Shown here: one piece after another, positions 34,975 to 43,338 of the stretch
Numbering within the stretch: position 1 is the first letter of the stretch
Layout: each line of letters starts with the position of its first letter
DNA from: an uncultured Dehalococcoidia bacterium
Lineage (GTDB): Bacteria > Chloroflexota > Dehalococcoidia > Lucifugimonadales > G958296245
Reading direction: 5' to 3'
DNA length: 64,000 nt
Assembly: GCA_958296245.1 (NCBI GenBank)
Contig: OY282458.1
Coordinates: 1,696,777-1,760,776, forward strand
The notes under the pieces: generated by a model
Database searches by the model: none
Told to the model about the DNA's origin: nothing
The model's input: only the letters and a program-made list of their open reading frames with translations
Translations under genes and position numbers: made by a program

Positions 34975-35088
34975 TCAGCAGCCTCTTGAAGACGACGGGC
35001 CAATCGTCTTCTGAACGATCTTCACCTCAGCTAGTTCCAGAGACGGCAGACGAATAAGCCCGTCGGCATCCTTGTCGAAATCGGCCAT
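34975..35088 (-). CDS. 37-residue microprotein with a DxDxDG-like motif
   Basis: A short ORF starting at ATG 35088 behind an excellent TAGGAGG ribosome-binding site. The TAG of that site is the stop of the upstream lipoprotein gene, so the two are co-translated. The product begins MADFDKDADGLIRLPSLELA. DKDADGLI matches the first eight positions of an EF-hand or dockerin-type calcium loop, although the usual Glu at position 12 is displaced by two. No known family. It is too short for automatic gene calls. Confidence 0.55.
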   Translation of the reverse strand: MADFDKDADGLIRLPSLELAEVKIVQKTIGPSSSRGC

Positions 35089-35097
35089 GGTTGCCTC

Positions 35098-35637
35098 CTA
35101 GCGCATCTTCACCGTGAGGTACAGCAGTCCCATTGTGACTTTCAGTGAGACCCTCTTACCGTCGACTGTCGTTGTGACCTCACGGCTGTGCGCGGCCTCT
35201 AGGTTCTTGCCCGCCCACTCGGCGCCGTCTGTCCACTCTGGCGTCAGGACGGAAAAGAGCGCGGCAATCATCGTGCCTACGTGGAGTCGGTTTTCGCTCA
35301 GTGGTGCGGACAGAGTGACTGATTCGAGTGAGTGCGCTGAGCCTATGGCGTCTATCTCTAGACCGTCCTTGTATGCAGTCCACGAGTCCTTGCTGCCCAT
35401 TGGGAAGTGGACGAACGTCATGCCGCCGAACCTGTTCTTGAGGGAGTCCAGGCTGACGCTTCTGACAGTCGGAGCCGGGCGTGGCGTGGCGGTGGGCCGA
35501 GGTGTGTATGTTGGTGCTGCAATAACCCGCGGGGTTGGGGTGGGTTCGGGAGTCGGTGCTTCGCCTTGCACGCAGGCTACGGTGCCAACGGTGATCAGCA
35601 TGGACAGTACAGCTAAGGCGACGCTCGGCAATCTCAC
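35098..35637 (-). CDS. Putative lipoprotein with Pro/Thr-rich linker
   Basis: About 179 residues from GTG at 35637. The N-terminus RLPSVALAVLSMLITVGTVAC reads as a lipoprotein signal, although the lipobox is weak. A Pro/Thr-rich spacer (PTPEPTPTPRV, YTPRPTATPRP) precedes a domain of about 110 residues with no recognised motif (FGGMTFVHFPMGSKDSW, KRVSLKVTMGLLYLTV). AGGGG lies five bases before this GTG. The longer frame to 35685 would put 16 residues before the signal and overlap an inverted repeat. The microprotein gene follows directly. Confidence 0.6.
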   Translation of the reverse strand: MRLPSVALAVLSMLITVGTVACVQGEAPTPEPTPTPRVIAAPTYTPRPTATPRPAPTVRSVSLDSLKNRFGGMTFVHFPMGSKDSWTAYKDGLEIDAIGSAHSLESVTLSAPLSENRLHVGTMIAALFSVLTPEWTDGAEWAGKNLEAAHSREVTTTVDGKRVSLKVTMGLLYLTVKMR

Positions 35638-35662
35638 GGATGCCCCTGCGGCGAGGTTTACC

Positions 35663-35756
35663 ACTTCGCTACAAGTCGGCATCACCGGGTACGGGCCGCA
35701 GGGAGCACGACGGCATCCCTCGCGCGGAACCGCACCGCTGTGACTTGTAGCGAAGT
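35663..35756. repeat. Perfect 15-bp inverted repeat upstream of the lipoprotein gene
   Basis: ACTTCGCTACAAGTC (35663-35677) is exactly complementary to GACTTGTAGCGAAGT (35742-35756), with 64 bp between. It could be an operator pair, the ends of a small decayed element, or a structured leader. The sequence from 35757 to 36014 holds nothing else I can support. Confidence 0.6.
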
Positions 35757-36014
35757 CAGAGATAAGCTACCCCAGCCGGTGGAGGCTGTCAATGTATTTG
35801 ACGATTTGGTGTAGGTATAGAAGAGTAATCAAGCACAGGGGGGTGCAGTGAACAAGGGTAGGAAGGTTACGCCCTCCGGTTGCGGTATTCGTGGGTGGCG
35901 GACGTGCACGCGGCTGGAAGCGATTGGGCTTGAACCGAGGGGTGAATCAGTAGATACAACAGGGTCGGTTGAAGCGCCAGTGACAAGCAGGCGGCGAGGA
36001 CTCTCGAATGGCAA

Positions 36015-37790
36015 TCAGCCCGGCGTGACGTACGCCGTGTTCCATTCCCCGTGCTTGGTCAGCTTTACGGAGCGGCTCGCCGTATCCGGTTCGCCCGCGC
36101 CGCGCCAGGCCTCCAACTCCTCCGCGTGCCCCAGGCGGCGCAACGCCGTCCAGTGCTCCGAGTATCTGGAGGGCGTGTTCCAGAAGAACAGACCCTCTGC
36201 GCCGGCCCGATACAGCTCCGAAGCCCTGCGGCGCAGCCGGCCCGGCTCCATCTCTGACGGCTGTATGTTGAAAGACAGTTCGCAGGGGGTGCCCGCCACC
36301 AGCGACCGGAAATACCGCGTCGCCTCCGTGTCCGACCACGCCTCAGCGATCATGTTGTACTCCGGGTGCGAGCTGAACGGTATCAGCACGTCCACCAAGC
36401 CCTCAGCCACCCACGTCTTCAGATCGATGCCGTAGTAGAGGTTCTCCTCCTCGTCCTTCGCAACCACGGCGGAGACCCGCAGCCGCCTGCCCGACGAGAC
36501 GCCGACCTCGTCCATGGCCTGCCTGAGCCGCCTCATGAAGTCCGTCAGCGAGCGGGAGCGGTACCGGAGCCAGTCCACGTCGCGCTCGCCCAAGTCCCTG
36601 GGGTCGATTCCATACTCGGCTTTGAAGCCCTCCACCAAGGGGGGCTCGTACTCGACCAGCGGCGGCCGGCGGCAATACAGCGGCGCCACTCCGTCGATCG
36701 GGTACTCCGACGCCATCTCGCGGAAAAGCGAGACGACGTACTCCCGTACCTCCGGATAGCTGAAGGCGATGCGAGGCGTCGGGTCGCCGTTCCGGTCTAC
36801 GCCCCTGTACTCGGGATGAGCCGAGTAGTAGGAGTCTCCGTAGTCGAAGTGATCGTGAGCGGGCGGGCTCATGAAGCCGGCCACCCGATAGCCCGCGTGG
36901 CACTCCATACCCATGCCGTGTATGTAGTCCACGGCGAGCCGGTACGGGTCGATCCCGTCCGCCTGCAGCCGCCTCCACTGCTCCGCTTCACCCCGGTAGC
37001 CCGGCTGCGCGAAGTCGTTCAGGCCGTAGTACGTGCCCACCCTTGCGATCTTGGTGGGGTAGTTCATCAGGTCGCCGGCTCCGGCCTCGAGCACGATGCG
37101 CGAGAAGTCGGAGTCACGGAACGCGGTCAGGCTCTCTCTGATCTGGTCTGGTCCCTTGTGGGTGAAGTCGTTGTGCGCAAACAGGCGTCTGTCGTCCCGT
37201 CTCTCCCGATCAGCCTGAAGGGCCGCCGCCTCGTCCTCGGACAGCGGCGTCAGCTTGACGTAGGCGATGGAAGCCACGTTGCACTTGAACGAACCCGGGA
37301 AGTCGCCGGGCGCGTGGCGGTGCTTCACCTGCCCCACCGTCAGTTGCTTGCCCGTCAGGTCGGCAGCCTTCCAGAAGACCTCGCCCAGCCACTCGCCGCC
37401 GGTCCAGTCGTCCCACCCGGCAACGGGGTCTTCCGGCTCGCTCACCGTGGGCATCCTCAGCACCGAGAACGCGTCGTCCCCGGTAAGCTTCGCCTTGATC
37501 TCCACCGGGCCGGCGCCGCCCTTGTACCATTCCTTGAGCTTCCAGGCGCCTATCGTGACCGCGTGCCACCCGGTGGCCTCCAGCGGGTAGATGACGTCGG
37601 GCGCGGCCGTCTCCTGCCATGCCACGAGCATGACGCCGGAGACGTCATGTGACTCATACGGCACCGCCCTCCATCGGCCCCTCTTCGGCTCCGGCGATAC
37701 AGCCCCGGAGGGGAGGCACCGATCCATGTCGGTCAGGTAGATCGCATCACCTCCGACCCACCTGTCGGCCACGCGGTCTATGGCAGTCAT
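36015..37790 (-). CDS. Putative glycoside-hydrolase-like protein, paralogue 2 of 3
   Basis: A 591-residue protein of the same unrecognised family as its neighbours. N-terminal IYLTDMDRCLPSGAV and GWHAVTIGAWK; central LFAHNDFTHKGP and DFSRIVLEAGAGDLMNYPTKIARV; barrel segment VDGVAPLYCRRPPLVEYEPPLVEGFKAEYG; C-terminal EELEAWRGAGEPD and GEWNTAYVTPG. ATG at 37790 fits the starts of the paralogues and has GAGGA upstream. The longer frame to 37841 would overlap paralogue 3. It is the most diverged of the three. Probably one operon with paralogue 3. Confidence 0.72.
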   Translation of the reverse strand: MTAIDRVADRWVGGDAIYLTDMDRCLPSGAVSPEPKRGRWRAVPYESHDVSGVMLVAWQETAAPDVIYPLEATGWHAVTIGAWKLKEWYKGGAGPVEIKAKLTGDDAFSVLRMPTVSEPEDPVAGWDDWTGGEWLGEVFWKAADLTGKQLTVGQVKHRHAPGDFPGSFKCNVASIAYVKLTPLSEDEAAALQADRERRDDRRLFAHNDFTHKGPDQIRESLTAFRDSDFSRIVLEAGAGDLMNYPTKIARVGTYYGLNDFAQPGYRGEAEQWRRLQADGIDPYRLAVDYIHGMGMECHAGYRVAGFMSPPAHDHFDYGDSYYSAHPEYRGVDRNGDPTPRIAFSYPEVREYVVSLFREMASEYPIDGVAPLYCRRPPLVEYEPPLVEGFKAEYGIDPRDLGERDVDWLRYRSRSLTDFMRRLRQAMDEVGVSSGRRLRVSAVVAKDEEENLYYGIDLKTWVAEGLVDVLIPFSSHPEYNMIAEAWSDTEATRYFRSLVAGTPCELSFNIQPSEMEPGRLRRRASELYRAGAEGLFFWNTPSRYSEHWTALRRLGHAEELEAWRGAGEPDTASRSVKLTKHGEWNTAYVTPG

Positions 37791-37824
37791 GTCCTCTGTG
37801 TCCTCCGTGGTCTTCGCCTCAGCG

Positions 37825-39603
37825 TCAGCCAGGCGTCGCATACGACAGATTCCAGTCTCCCAGCACCCTCAGCCCGACCTGAGGCAGGTCCAGGGCCGGC
37901 TCTCCGGCCTCCATCCACGCCTTCAGCTCCTCGCGGTGGCCGAGACGACGCAGCGCGTCCCAATCCTCGGCGTAGTGCGCCCGGTTGGAGGCGTCCGAGT
38001 CCCAGAAGAACAGGTGCTCGATGCCTGCGTCATACAGGGCCGACGCTCGCCGCCGGTAGTCCTCCGGGCTGATGTAGCGCGGCATCAGGTTCAGCGCAAG
38101 CGTCACCGGCTTGCCCTTAGTGATGTCCATGAACCACCTCGCGTCGTCCGGGTTGCTCCAACCCGCCGCCATGCCGCTCAGGTTCGGCGCCGACGTATAG
38201 GGGATGATCGTGTCCACCACGCCCTCGTTGACCCACGCCTCGACGTCCATCCCGTTGGCGAGGTTCTCCTCCTCGTCCTTCATCGTGATTGCCGTGATCT
38301 CCAAACGTTCGGCGCGACCCAGACGCTCCGCCGCGCCGTCCATGGCGCGCCTGACCTCGTGCATGAACTGGGTCAGCGTGCGGGCCCGGTACCTGAGCCA
38401 ACGCTGGTCGTCGTCGGGAAGTTCCCGTGGGTCCTCGCCGTACTCCGCCTTGAACCCGTCCACGACGGGCGGCTCGTACTCCAGCAGGGGCGGACGCCGG
38501 TTGTAGAGAAGCCCAACGCCGTCCACTCCGTACCCTGCCATCTCGGTCAGCAGGGAGATGACGAACTGCCGGGTCTTGGGGTATGCGTATGAGAGGCGGG
38601 GGGTGACGTTTCCCGCCTTGTCCATGGACCGCAACTCCGGGTGGTGCATGAAGAACGACGTGCCCATGTTGAAGTGGTCCAGCGGGGGAGGATAGCGGAA
38701 ACCCGCCAGCCGGAAGCTGGCGTGGATCTCCAACCCTATCTCGTGCGCCCGCTCCACGGCGACCTCGAGCGGGTCGATGCCCTTGTCCCGCAGGATGCGC
38801 CAACTCTCCGCCTGCATCCGGTCCCCCTGCCTGCCGAAGTCGTCCAGGCCGTCGTAGGACGGGATGGTTGCTATCTTGCTGTGGTAGAAGGCCATGTCGC
38901 CGCCGCCCGTCTCCCAGTAGAGGCGCGAGAAGTCGTTATCCGCGTAGGGGATGACGTGTCTGCGTATCTCCTCCTCGTTCGTCGGGCGGAAGCCGTAGTG
39001 GGGCCCGTGGGCGTCGTTGTGCGCGAACAGCCGCTTATTGGACCCGTCCCGGCGGTCCTGCTGGAGGGCTTCCGCCTCCGAGCGTGAAAGGGGCGTCAGC
39101 TTGACGTAGGCTATCCGGGCCGGCTCACAGTGGGTCGACCCCGGTCCCTCGCCGTTGGAAACCCTGTACTGGAATTGCCCCAACACCAGGTCCTGGCCGG
39201 TTATATCCGCCGTCCTCCAGTACATCTCGTTGATGGCTTCGCCGTGCCCGGTCCGGGCCACCGGCGGCAAAGTGATGATCGAGGAGGTGTCCTCGCCGCT
39301 CAGCCGGGCCAACACCCTCGTGGACTGCCGCCCGTCGCCGAGCACGCCGAGCGAAATTGCGTGCCACCCGCTGCGGTTCAGCGAGCACGTAACCTCAGGG
39401 GCGCCCGTCTCCGGGCCCGCCAGCAGCATGACGCCCGCCCCGTGCTCCGTCTCGTAGGACATCGACCGCCACCGCCCGGGGCGCGGGGCGTCTGAGAGCG
39501 CAGCCGCCGGGGTACACCGCCCCATGTCGGCGATGTAGATCGGCTTACTCCCGTACCCGCGGCCTCCGATGAAGTCCTTCCCTTCGAATACGTCGTTCTC
39601 CAT
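37825..39603 (-). CDS. Putative glycoside-hydrolase-like protein, paralogue 3 of 3
   Basis: A 592-residue member of the family, closer to paralogue 1 than to 2: IYIADMGRCTPAAALSD, RLFAHNDAHGPHYG, SRLYWETGGGDMAFYHSKIATIPSYDG, HEIGLEIHASFRLAGFRYPPPLDH, VGLLYNRRPPLLEYEPPVVDG and LGDWNLSYATPG. It is encoded first on the minus strand, 34 bases before paralogue 2. Like the others it has no signal peptide. The shared NRRPPL-x-EYEPP block is the best candidate for a substrate-binding loop. Confidence 0.72.
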   Translation of the reverse strand: MENDVFEGKDFIGGRGYGSKPIYIADMGRCTPAAALSDAPRPGRWRSMSYETEHGAGVMLLAGPETGAPEVTCSLNRSGWHAISLGVLGDGRQSTRVLARLSGEDTSSIITLPPVARTGHGEAINEMYWRTADITGQDLVLGQFQYRVSNGEGPGSTHCEPARIAYVKLTPLSRSEAEALQQDRRDGSNKRLFAHNDAHGPHYGFRPTNEEEIRRHVIPYADNDFSRLYWETGGGDMAFYHSKIATIPSYDGLDDFGRQGDRMQAESWRILRDKGIDPLEVAVERAHEIGLEIHASFRLAGFRYPPPLDHFNMGTSFFMHHPELRSMDKAGNVTPRLSYAYPKTRQFVISLLTEMAGYGVDGVGLLYNRRPPLLEYEPPVVDGFKAEYGEDPRELPDDDQRWLRYRARTLTQFMHEVRRAMDGAAERLGRAERLEITAITMKDEEENLANGMDVEAWVNEGVVDTIIPYTSAPNLSGMAAGWSNPDDARWFMDITKGKPVTLALNLMPRYISPEDYRRRASALYDAGIEHLFFWDSDASNRAHYAEDWDALRRLGHREELKAWMEAGEPALDLPQVGLRVLGDWNLSYATPG

Positions 39604-39921
39604 CGTGGGGTCCTCTCTCTTCGTCCTCTAGCGTCCGAAGATTGGAATCTACCGCCGCGAACCGGGGTCAGTTTCGCATTTAATCACAGCACAAGTGGAA
39701 GTCAACCATCCTCGGCTTCCGGCTTCCTTCTAGGAAGGGAGGGACTGCGCGTGTTGGGATGGAGGAAGCAAAGGGTTCATAGGGTGGGGATTTCCCGTGA
39801 ACCCGCAGGCTCCCCAATGGCGCATGGCCGTTCAGCCATAGAGAGAATCCTGTGAATCCTGATTCTGACAGTGCCATGACAGAAGACGATTTGAGGGATC
39901 AGGAGTTGGTGCTCCATCCCG
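39604..39921. other. Intergenic region without supported features
   Basis: About 320 bases between the start of paralogue 3 and the end of the next gene. It contains short stems (for example TTCCTTCTAGGAAGGGAGG near 39725), but no ORF with coding character and no repeat of families A or B. It may hold the promoter of paralogue 3 near its left end. Confidence 0.4.
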
Positions 39922-41130
39922 CTACTGGGCATATTCTGTGGAGAAGAGAGGCGCCTGGCTGCCATCAGTGACAACACGACGGCCGGATCCCTGGCCTGAG
40001 TTGGGATCTGATTCCCAGATTTCGCGAAGCTTAACGATTTTCTGATTACCCTTGAGCGAGCCTCTAATGGTTACGAACGAATTCCACATCGGACGCACAA
40101 TGTCATCCATCAGTCCAACGGGCACAATAACATCGTGAGGCGATTTATCCTGATCGACAATCTTGATTCTGTTGCGGTCCGTGGTTGCGGTTGCATAGAG
40201 TAGAGTACCGCTTATTTCGACGATACTCAACTGCGAGCTAGTTGATTCTATAACATCGGATGGAGGAAAACGCGAAGCCGGGGTGGTGACCGATAGATAA
40301 CGAGGAATGCCGCCGCGGACCACAGTGAACCCCACTTGACGGATCCTATCGCCGTCTGGAGCCAATTTCTTCGCTAGCCCGAGGAAATTTCGCTGAAACT
40401 CCGGGGCAGTGATTCGTTGTCGTATCTTGGTGACGCTTGCCTCATTGGATTCGTTTGCAAGCTCCATCAAATCCATGAATTCATCTAGGATTTCACCCGT
40501 GTCCAACACACCGGGGAAAGATGCCTGTGGAAGAGGGCGACCCAGCTTCAGTGACATTGCGAAGCTGCCTGCCCTTGGCGCAGAAGCAAACGCTCGGAAC
40601 CCTTTGCGTATGCCCACTGGTATCCGTCCATCATATTGTGGCTCAGCCTTCCTCTGCGCGATACGGTAAATCAAGGTTTGGAAATTATCCACACGGGTTA
40701 CAAGATCAGACAGTAGCGCGGTGCCATTCGATACTGAATGGCCGGCCAGACTCAACTGCACTTCCTCCTCGCCCAGCTCAATGCCCCTCGGTTCCAAATG
40801 CCTTCGGAAGTTGATTTGCTCCAAGAGGTCCCGCAACTCTTCCGCAATCTCAGAGTGCGGGGTATGGGCGAGGCCTTTGGCTGCCAACTGTTCGGCCAGC
40901 CGAAGTTGGTTGCAGTCCAACGCCAAGGTTCCAGCGCTGCGATGAAGAACTGAGTACGTTGGCTCGGCCCTACTCCCCGTCTTTTCCAATTCCTGGATCG
41001 CAGCGAGTTCGTCCTGCAACGCCCGCTCAAAGAGAACAGACGCTTCCTCTGTGTTGCCTCGCGACCGTTCCACAAGGGCAAGGGCCGCAATATCCATAGC
41101 CTTGCGGTGGAAGTCGTTGATCGCGCTCAT
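39922..41130 (-). CDS. Uncharacterised protein with TPR-like N-terminus, partner of the next gene
   Basis: A 402-residue protein of unknown family. Residues 1-110 are helical and TPR-like (FHRKAMDIAALALVERSRGNTEEASVLFERALQDE, then LALDCNQLRLAEQLAAKGLAHTP). The middle and C-terminal parts are mixed alpha/beta (SFAMSLKLGRPLP, RNRIKIVDQDKSPHDVIVPVGLMDDIVRPMWNSFVTIRG). GC is lower than in the flanks. Its ATG overlaps the preceding stop as ATGA, so it is coupled to the 173-residue protein. No enzyme motif is recognised. Confidence 0.7.
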   Translation of the reverse strand: MSAINDFHRKAMDIAALALVERSRGNTEEASVLFERALQDELAAIQELEKTGSRAEPTYSVLHRSAGTLALDCNQLRLAEQLAAKGLAHTPHSEIAEELRDLLEQINFRRHLEPRGIELGEEEVQLSLAGHSVSNGTALLSDLVTRVDNFQTLIYRIAQRKAEPQYDGRIPVGIRKGFRAFASAPRAGSFAMSLKLGRPLPQASFPGVLDTGEILDEFMDLMELANESNEASVTKIRQRITAPEFQRNFLGLAKKLAPDGDRIRQVGFTVVRGGIPRYLSVTTPASRFPPSDVIESTSSQLSIVEISGTLLYATATTDRNRIKIVDQDKSPHDVIVPVGLMDDIVRPMWNSFVTIRGSLKGNQKIVKLREIWESDPNSGQGSGRRVVTDGSQAPLFSTEYAQ

Positions 41131-41648
41131 TTCTTACGAACCTCGGCAATGGGCCTTCCAAACTCAACTACAATTACGTAAGCGGGCAGCAACGAACGGT
41201 CTGAGCGGTCGGTCTGTCGCAGCTTCTGCCGCACTCTACCTCGGACGATGTGATCCTCGCCCTGACGAATGCCTGATACTTCCAGCCTACCCTTGCGTTG
41301 AAAAGGCTCATCCGATTCGTACCCAAGCCAGTAGTCGATCCCGGTACCTTTTCGCGAAACCTCGATTACCGTGTGGTCAAGCTCTCGACCAGCCAATAGG
41401 ACCGCAATGCCGGCGGCCCCATGCTCAGTGGTATATTCCAAGTTACTCCAAGCCCTGAGAGCTTGGTCAGGTATAGGCGCCCACTCCAGAGCATGGGTGT
41501 TATTCCTATATCCTCTGACGGCAAGCAGTACACCCGGCGTATGGCCCTGAGACTCCAAGCATACGCCTGCAGCCTCGGCCAGCATATTGCCCACAGCCGG
41601 GGTGATGGCCCGTATGCCTCCTTTGGCCAAGTCGTTCAAGTCCAGCAT
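41127..41648 (-). CDS. Uncharacterised protein, first gene of a two-gene module
   Basis: A 173-residue protein of unknown family. The N-terminal half (VGNMLAEAAGVCLESQGHTPGVLLAVRG, RAWSNLEYTTEHGAAGIAVLL) and a second beta-rich half (EVSRKGTGIDYWLGY, RKGRLEVSGIRQG) are both well ordered, with no membrane segment. Stop and start overlap with the 402-residue protein, so the two are probably made in fixed ratio and may interact. Codon use is less GC-rich than that of neighbours, consistent with transfer. Confidence 0.7.
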   Translation of the reverse strand: MLDLNDLAKGGIRAITPAVGNMLAEAAGVCLESQGHTPGVLLAVRGYRNNTHALEWAPIPDQALRAWSNLEYTTEHGAAGIAVLLAGRELDHTVIEVSRKGTGIDYWLGYESDEPFQRKGRLEVSGIRQGEDHIVRGRVRQKLRQTDRSDRSLLPAYVIVVEFGRPIAEVRKK

Positions 41649-41747
41649 GTATCAAATTGCCACTGACCCGGCTACGGTACCTCTCTCTCCGCGTAGACGC
41701 CCATTATATCGGGCAGGACGGCGCTACCGGATAGCTGGCATGCTATC

Positions 41748-43118
41748 ATGCGTAGTATTCCAGTAAGGCCCAATCAGATGATCCCATTGCACGGCCTCAT
41801 TGAAATCCGCGACCTGAAGCTATGGATGCTTTCGTTCGTTCTGGGCGCGGTTCTGCTCGCCGCGTGCGGCGGCTCCACCCCGGCAGAGCCCGCCATGACG
41901 CCCACGACGGCGCCCACGCCCGGCAGTGTAGCGCCGGCAGCCGAGCCTACCATGACGCCCACGCCCGGCAGTGTAGCGCCGGCAGCCGAGCCTACCATGA
42001 CGCCCACGCCCGGCAGTGTAGAACCGGCAGCCGAACCTACCGCGGCGCCCACGCCCGGCAGTGTAGAACCGGCAGCCGAGCCTACCGCGGCGCCCACGCC
42101 CGGCAGTGAAGAACCGGCGCCCACGCCCGGCGCAGGCAACGAGGCTGCGCTGTTCAACATACCGGCGCGGGCGGAAGGGCTCGAGGGCCTGACGGACTCC
42201 GTTGTCGAGACCAACATCGCGCAGGTCTCCGTAACGCTACCGGACGGCCGCGTGTTCGTGGCCGGGGGCGTAGGAGAAGACCTCAGCCCGTCCGGGGCCT
42301 CGTACGTGCTGACGCCGGCAACGGGTAAGTGGAAGGCCCTGCCGCCTATGATCACCCCCCGCGTGCTCCATACGATAACCGTCCTCGCCGACGGCGAGGT
42401 CCTGGCCTCGGGAGGAGTCAGCGTGGATGGGCCGACGAACACCGCCGAGGTATTCGTCCCCGACTTGGGCTCTTGGAGACGAGCCGGGACCATGCCCCAC
42501 GCCGTCGGCAGCCACTCCGCAACGCTCCTCGTCGACGGCAGGGTGCTGGTCAGCGGCGGCCAGTCGGACAGAAACACACGGGTCGCCTATCTTCAGATAT
42601 ACGACCCGCAGAGCGGCTCGTGGTCCGAGGCTGCGGAGATGATGGAAGCCCGCACCGCGCACACCGCCACCCTCCTACCGGATGGCCGCGTGCTCATCGC
42701 GGGGGGCGCACCCACGCCCGATACCGTCACCGAGAGCGCCGAACTGTTCGACGCGGCGGCGAACACGACCGCTCCGGGGCCTGGCATGAACAGCCCCCGC
42801 GCGTACCATACGGCGACCGTGTTGAAGGATGGGACGATGCTGGTCTCGGGCGGATACGGCGAGTCCGACTTTGCCAAGGAGGCCGAGATATACGACCCCT
42901 CAACCGGCGAGTGGAGCAGGACCGGGGAGATGTACTTCGGCGCCGTGCTCCTCCGATCTGAGCTCCTGCCGGACGGGAGGGTGATCACCTACGGCGGCAG
43001 CCGCGAAGGCCTCGAATTGACGATCCCGCAGGTCTACGATCCGTCCACGCGGAGCTGGGGCGTGGCGGACCTCAGATTGGAGCGCGCCCCCAGGGCGGGC
43101 GACGTGGACCTGGAGTAG
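41748..43118 (+). CDS. Kelch-repeat lipoprotein with Pro/Thr/Ala linker
   Basis: A 456-residue lipoprotein. The signal ends in VLLAACGG, with the acylated Cys at residue 40 if the ATG at 41748 is used (ATG at 41778 or 41826 would give a shorter signal). Residues about 48-130 are tandem repeats of the type PTPGSVEPAAEPT. The rest has at least five kelch-like blades with the pattern HTATLLPDGRVLIAGG and YDPxxGxW, forming a propeller outside the cell. Probably involved in binding or surface interactions; ligand unknown. Confidence 0.85.
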   Translation: MRSIPVRPNQMIPLHGLIEIRDLKLWMLSFVLGAVLLAACGGSTPAEPAMTPTTAPTPGSVAPAAEPTMTPTPGSVAPAAEPTMTPTPGSVEPAAEPTAAPTPGSVEPAAEPTAAPTPGSEEPAPTPGAGNEAALFNIPARAEGLEGLTDSVVETNIAQVSVTLPDGRVFVAGGVGEDLSPSGASYVLTPATGKWKALPPMITPRVLHTITVLADGEVLASGGVSVDGPTNTAEVFVPDLGSWRRAGTMPHAVGSHSATLLVDGRVLVSGGQSDRNTRVAYLQIYDPQSGSWSEAAEMMEARTAHTATLLPDGRVLIAGGAPTPDTVTESAELFDAAANTTAPGPGMNSPRAYHTATVLKDGTMLVSGGYGESDFAKEAEIYDPSTGEWSRTGEMYFGAVLLRSELLPDGRVITYGGSREGLELTIPQVYDPSTRSWGVADLRLERAPRAGDVDLE

Positions 43119-43128
43119 GCCCGCGCCC

Positions 43129-43192
43129 CACTTCCCCAGAGGGCGGCGTGCATGGCCTCGACGTCACACCGCGCTGCCTGACGGAGCGAGCG
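43129..43192 (-). pseudogene. Relic of a Gfo/Idh-type oxidoreductase C-terminus
   Basis: On the minus strand, after a TAG, the frame reads RSLRQAARCDVEAMHAALW. This matches the end of the intact oxidoreductase at 44.6 kb (ESARTGARVDVKAMHADL) at most aligned positions; the block GGCGTGCATGGCCT is identical at DNA level. The rest of the relic is gone. The remaining 140 bases to the next gene hold nothing supported. Confidence 0.5.
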
Positions 43193-43338
43193 CTAAGTTG
43201 GAGTTCTGGTCCCGCTCGGTGGGCGGCGTGCCCCCTCAGCACCCGGGGCCGACGCGGCCGGAGTGGCGATGGAGAACCGCGTGCCGCAAGCGTCAATGCT
43301 CACGCTCCCAAAGTTCGCTCATGTAGTATGATCGTCGC

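Noticed and set aside
35848-36435. 195-codon plus-strand frame
   Set aside because: Its second half is antisense to paralogue 2 and its first half has no family match or conserved composition.
33258-37652. 428-codon plus-strand frames opposite the paralogue genes
   Set aside because: The same kind of shadow appears over each paralogue; composition is unlike a protein and the minus strand shows conserved blocks.
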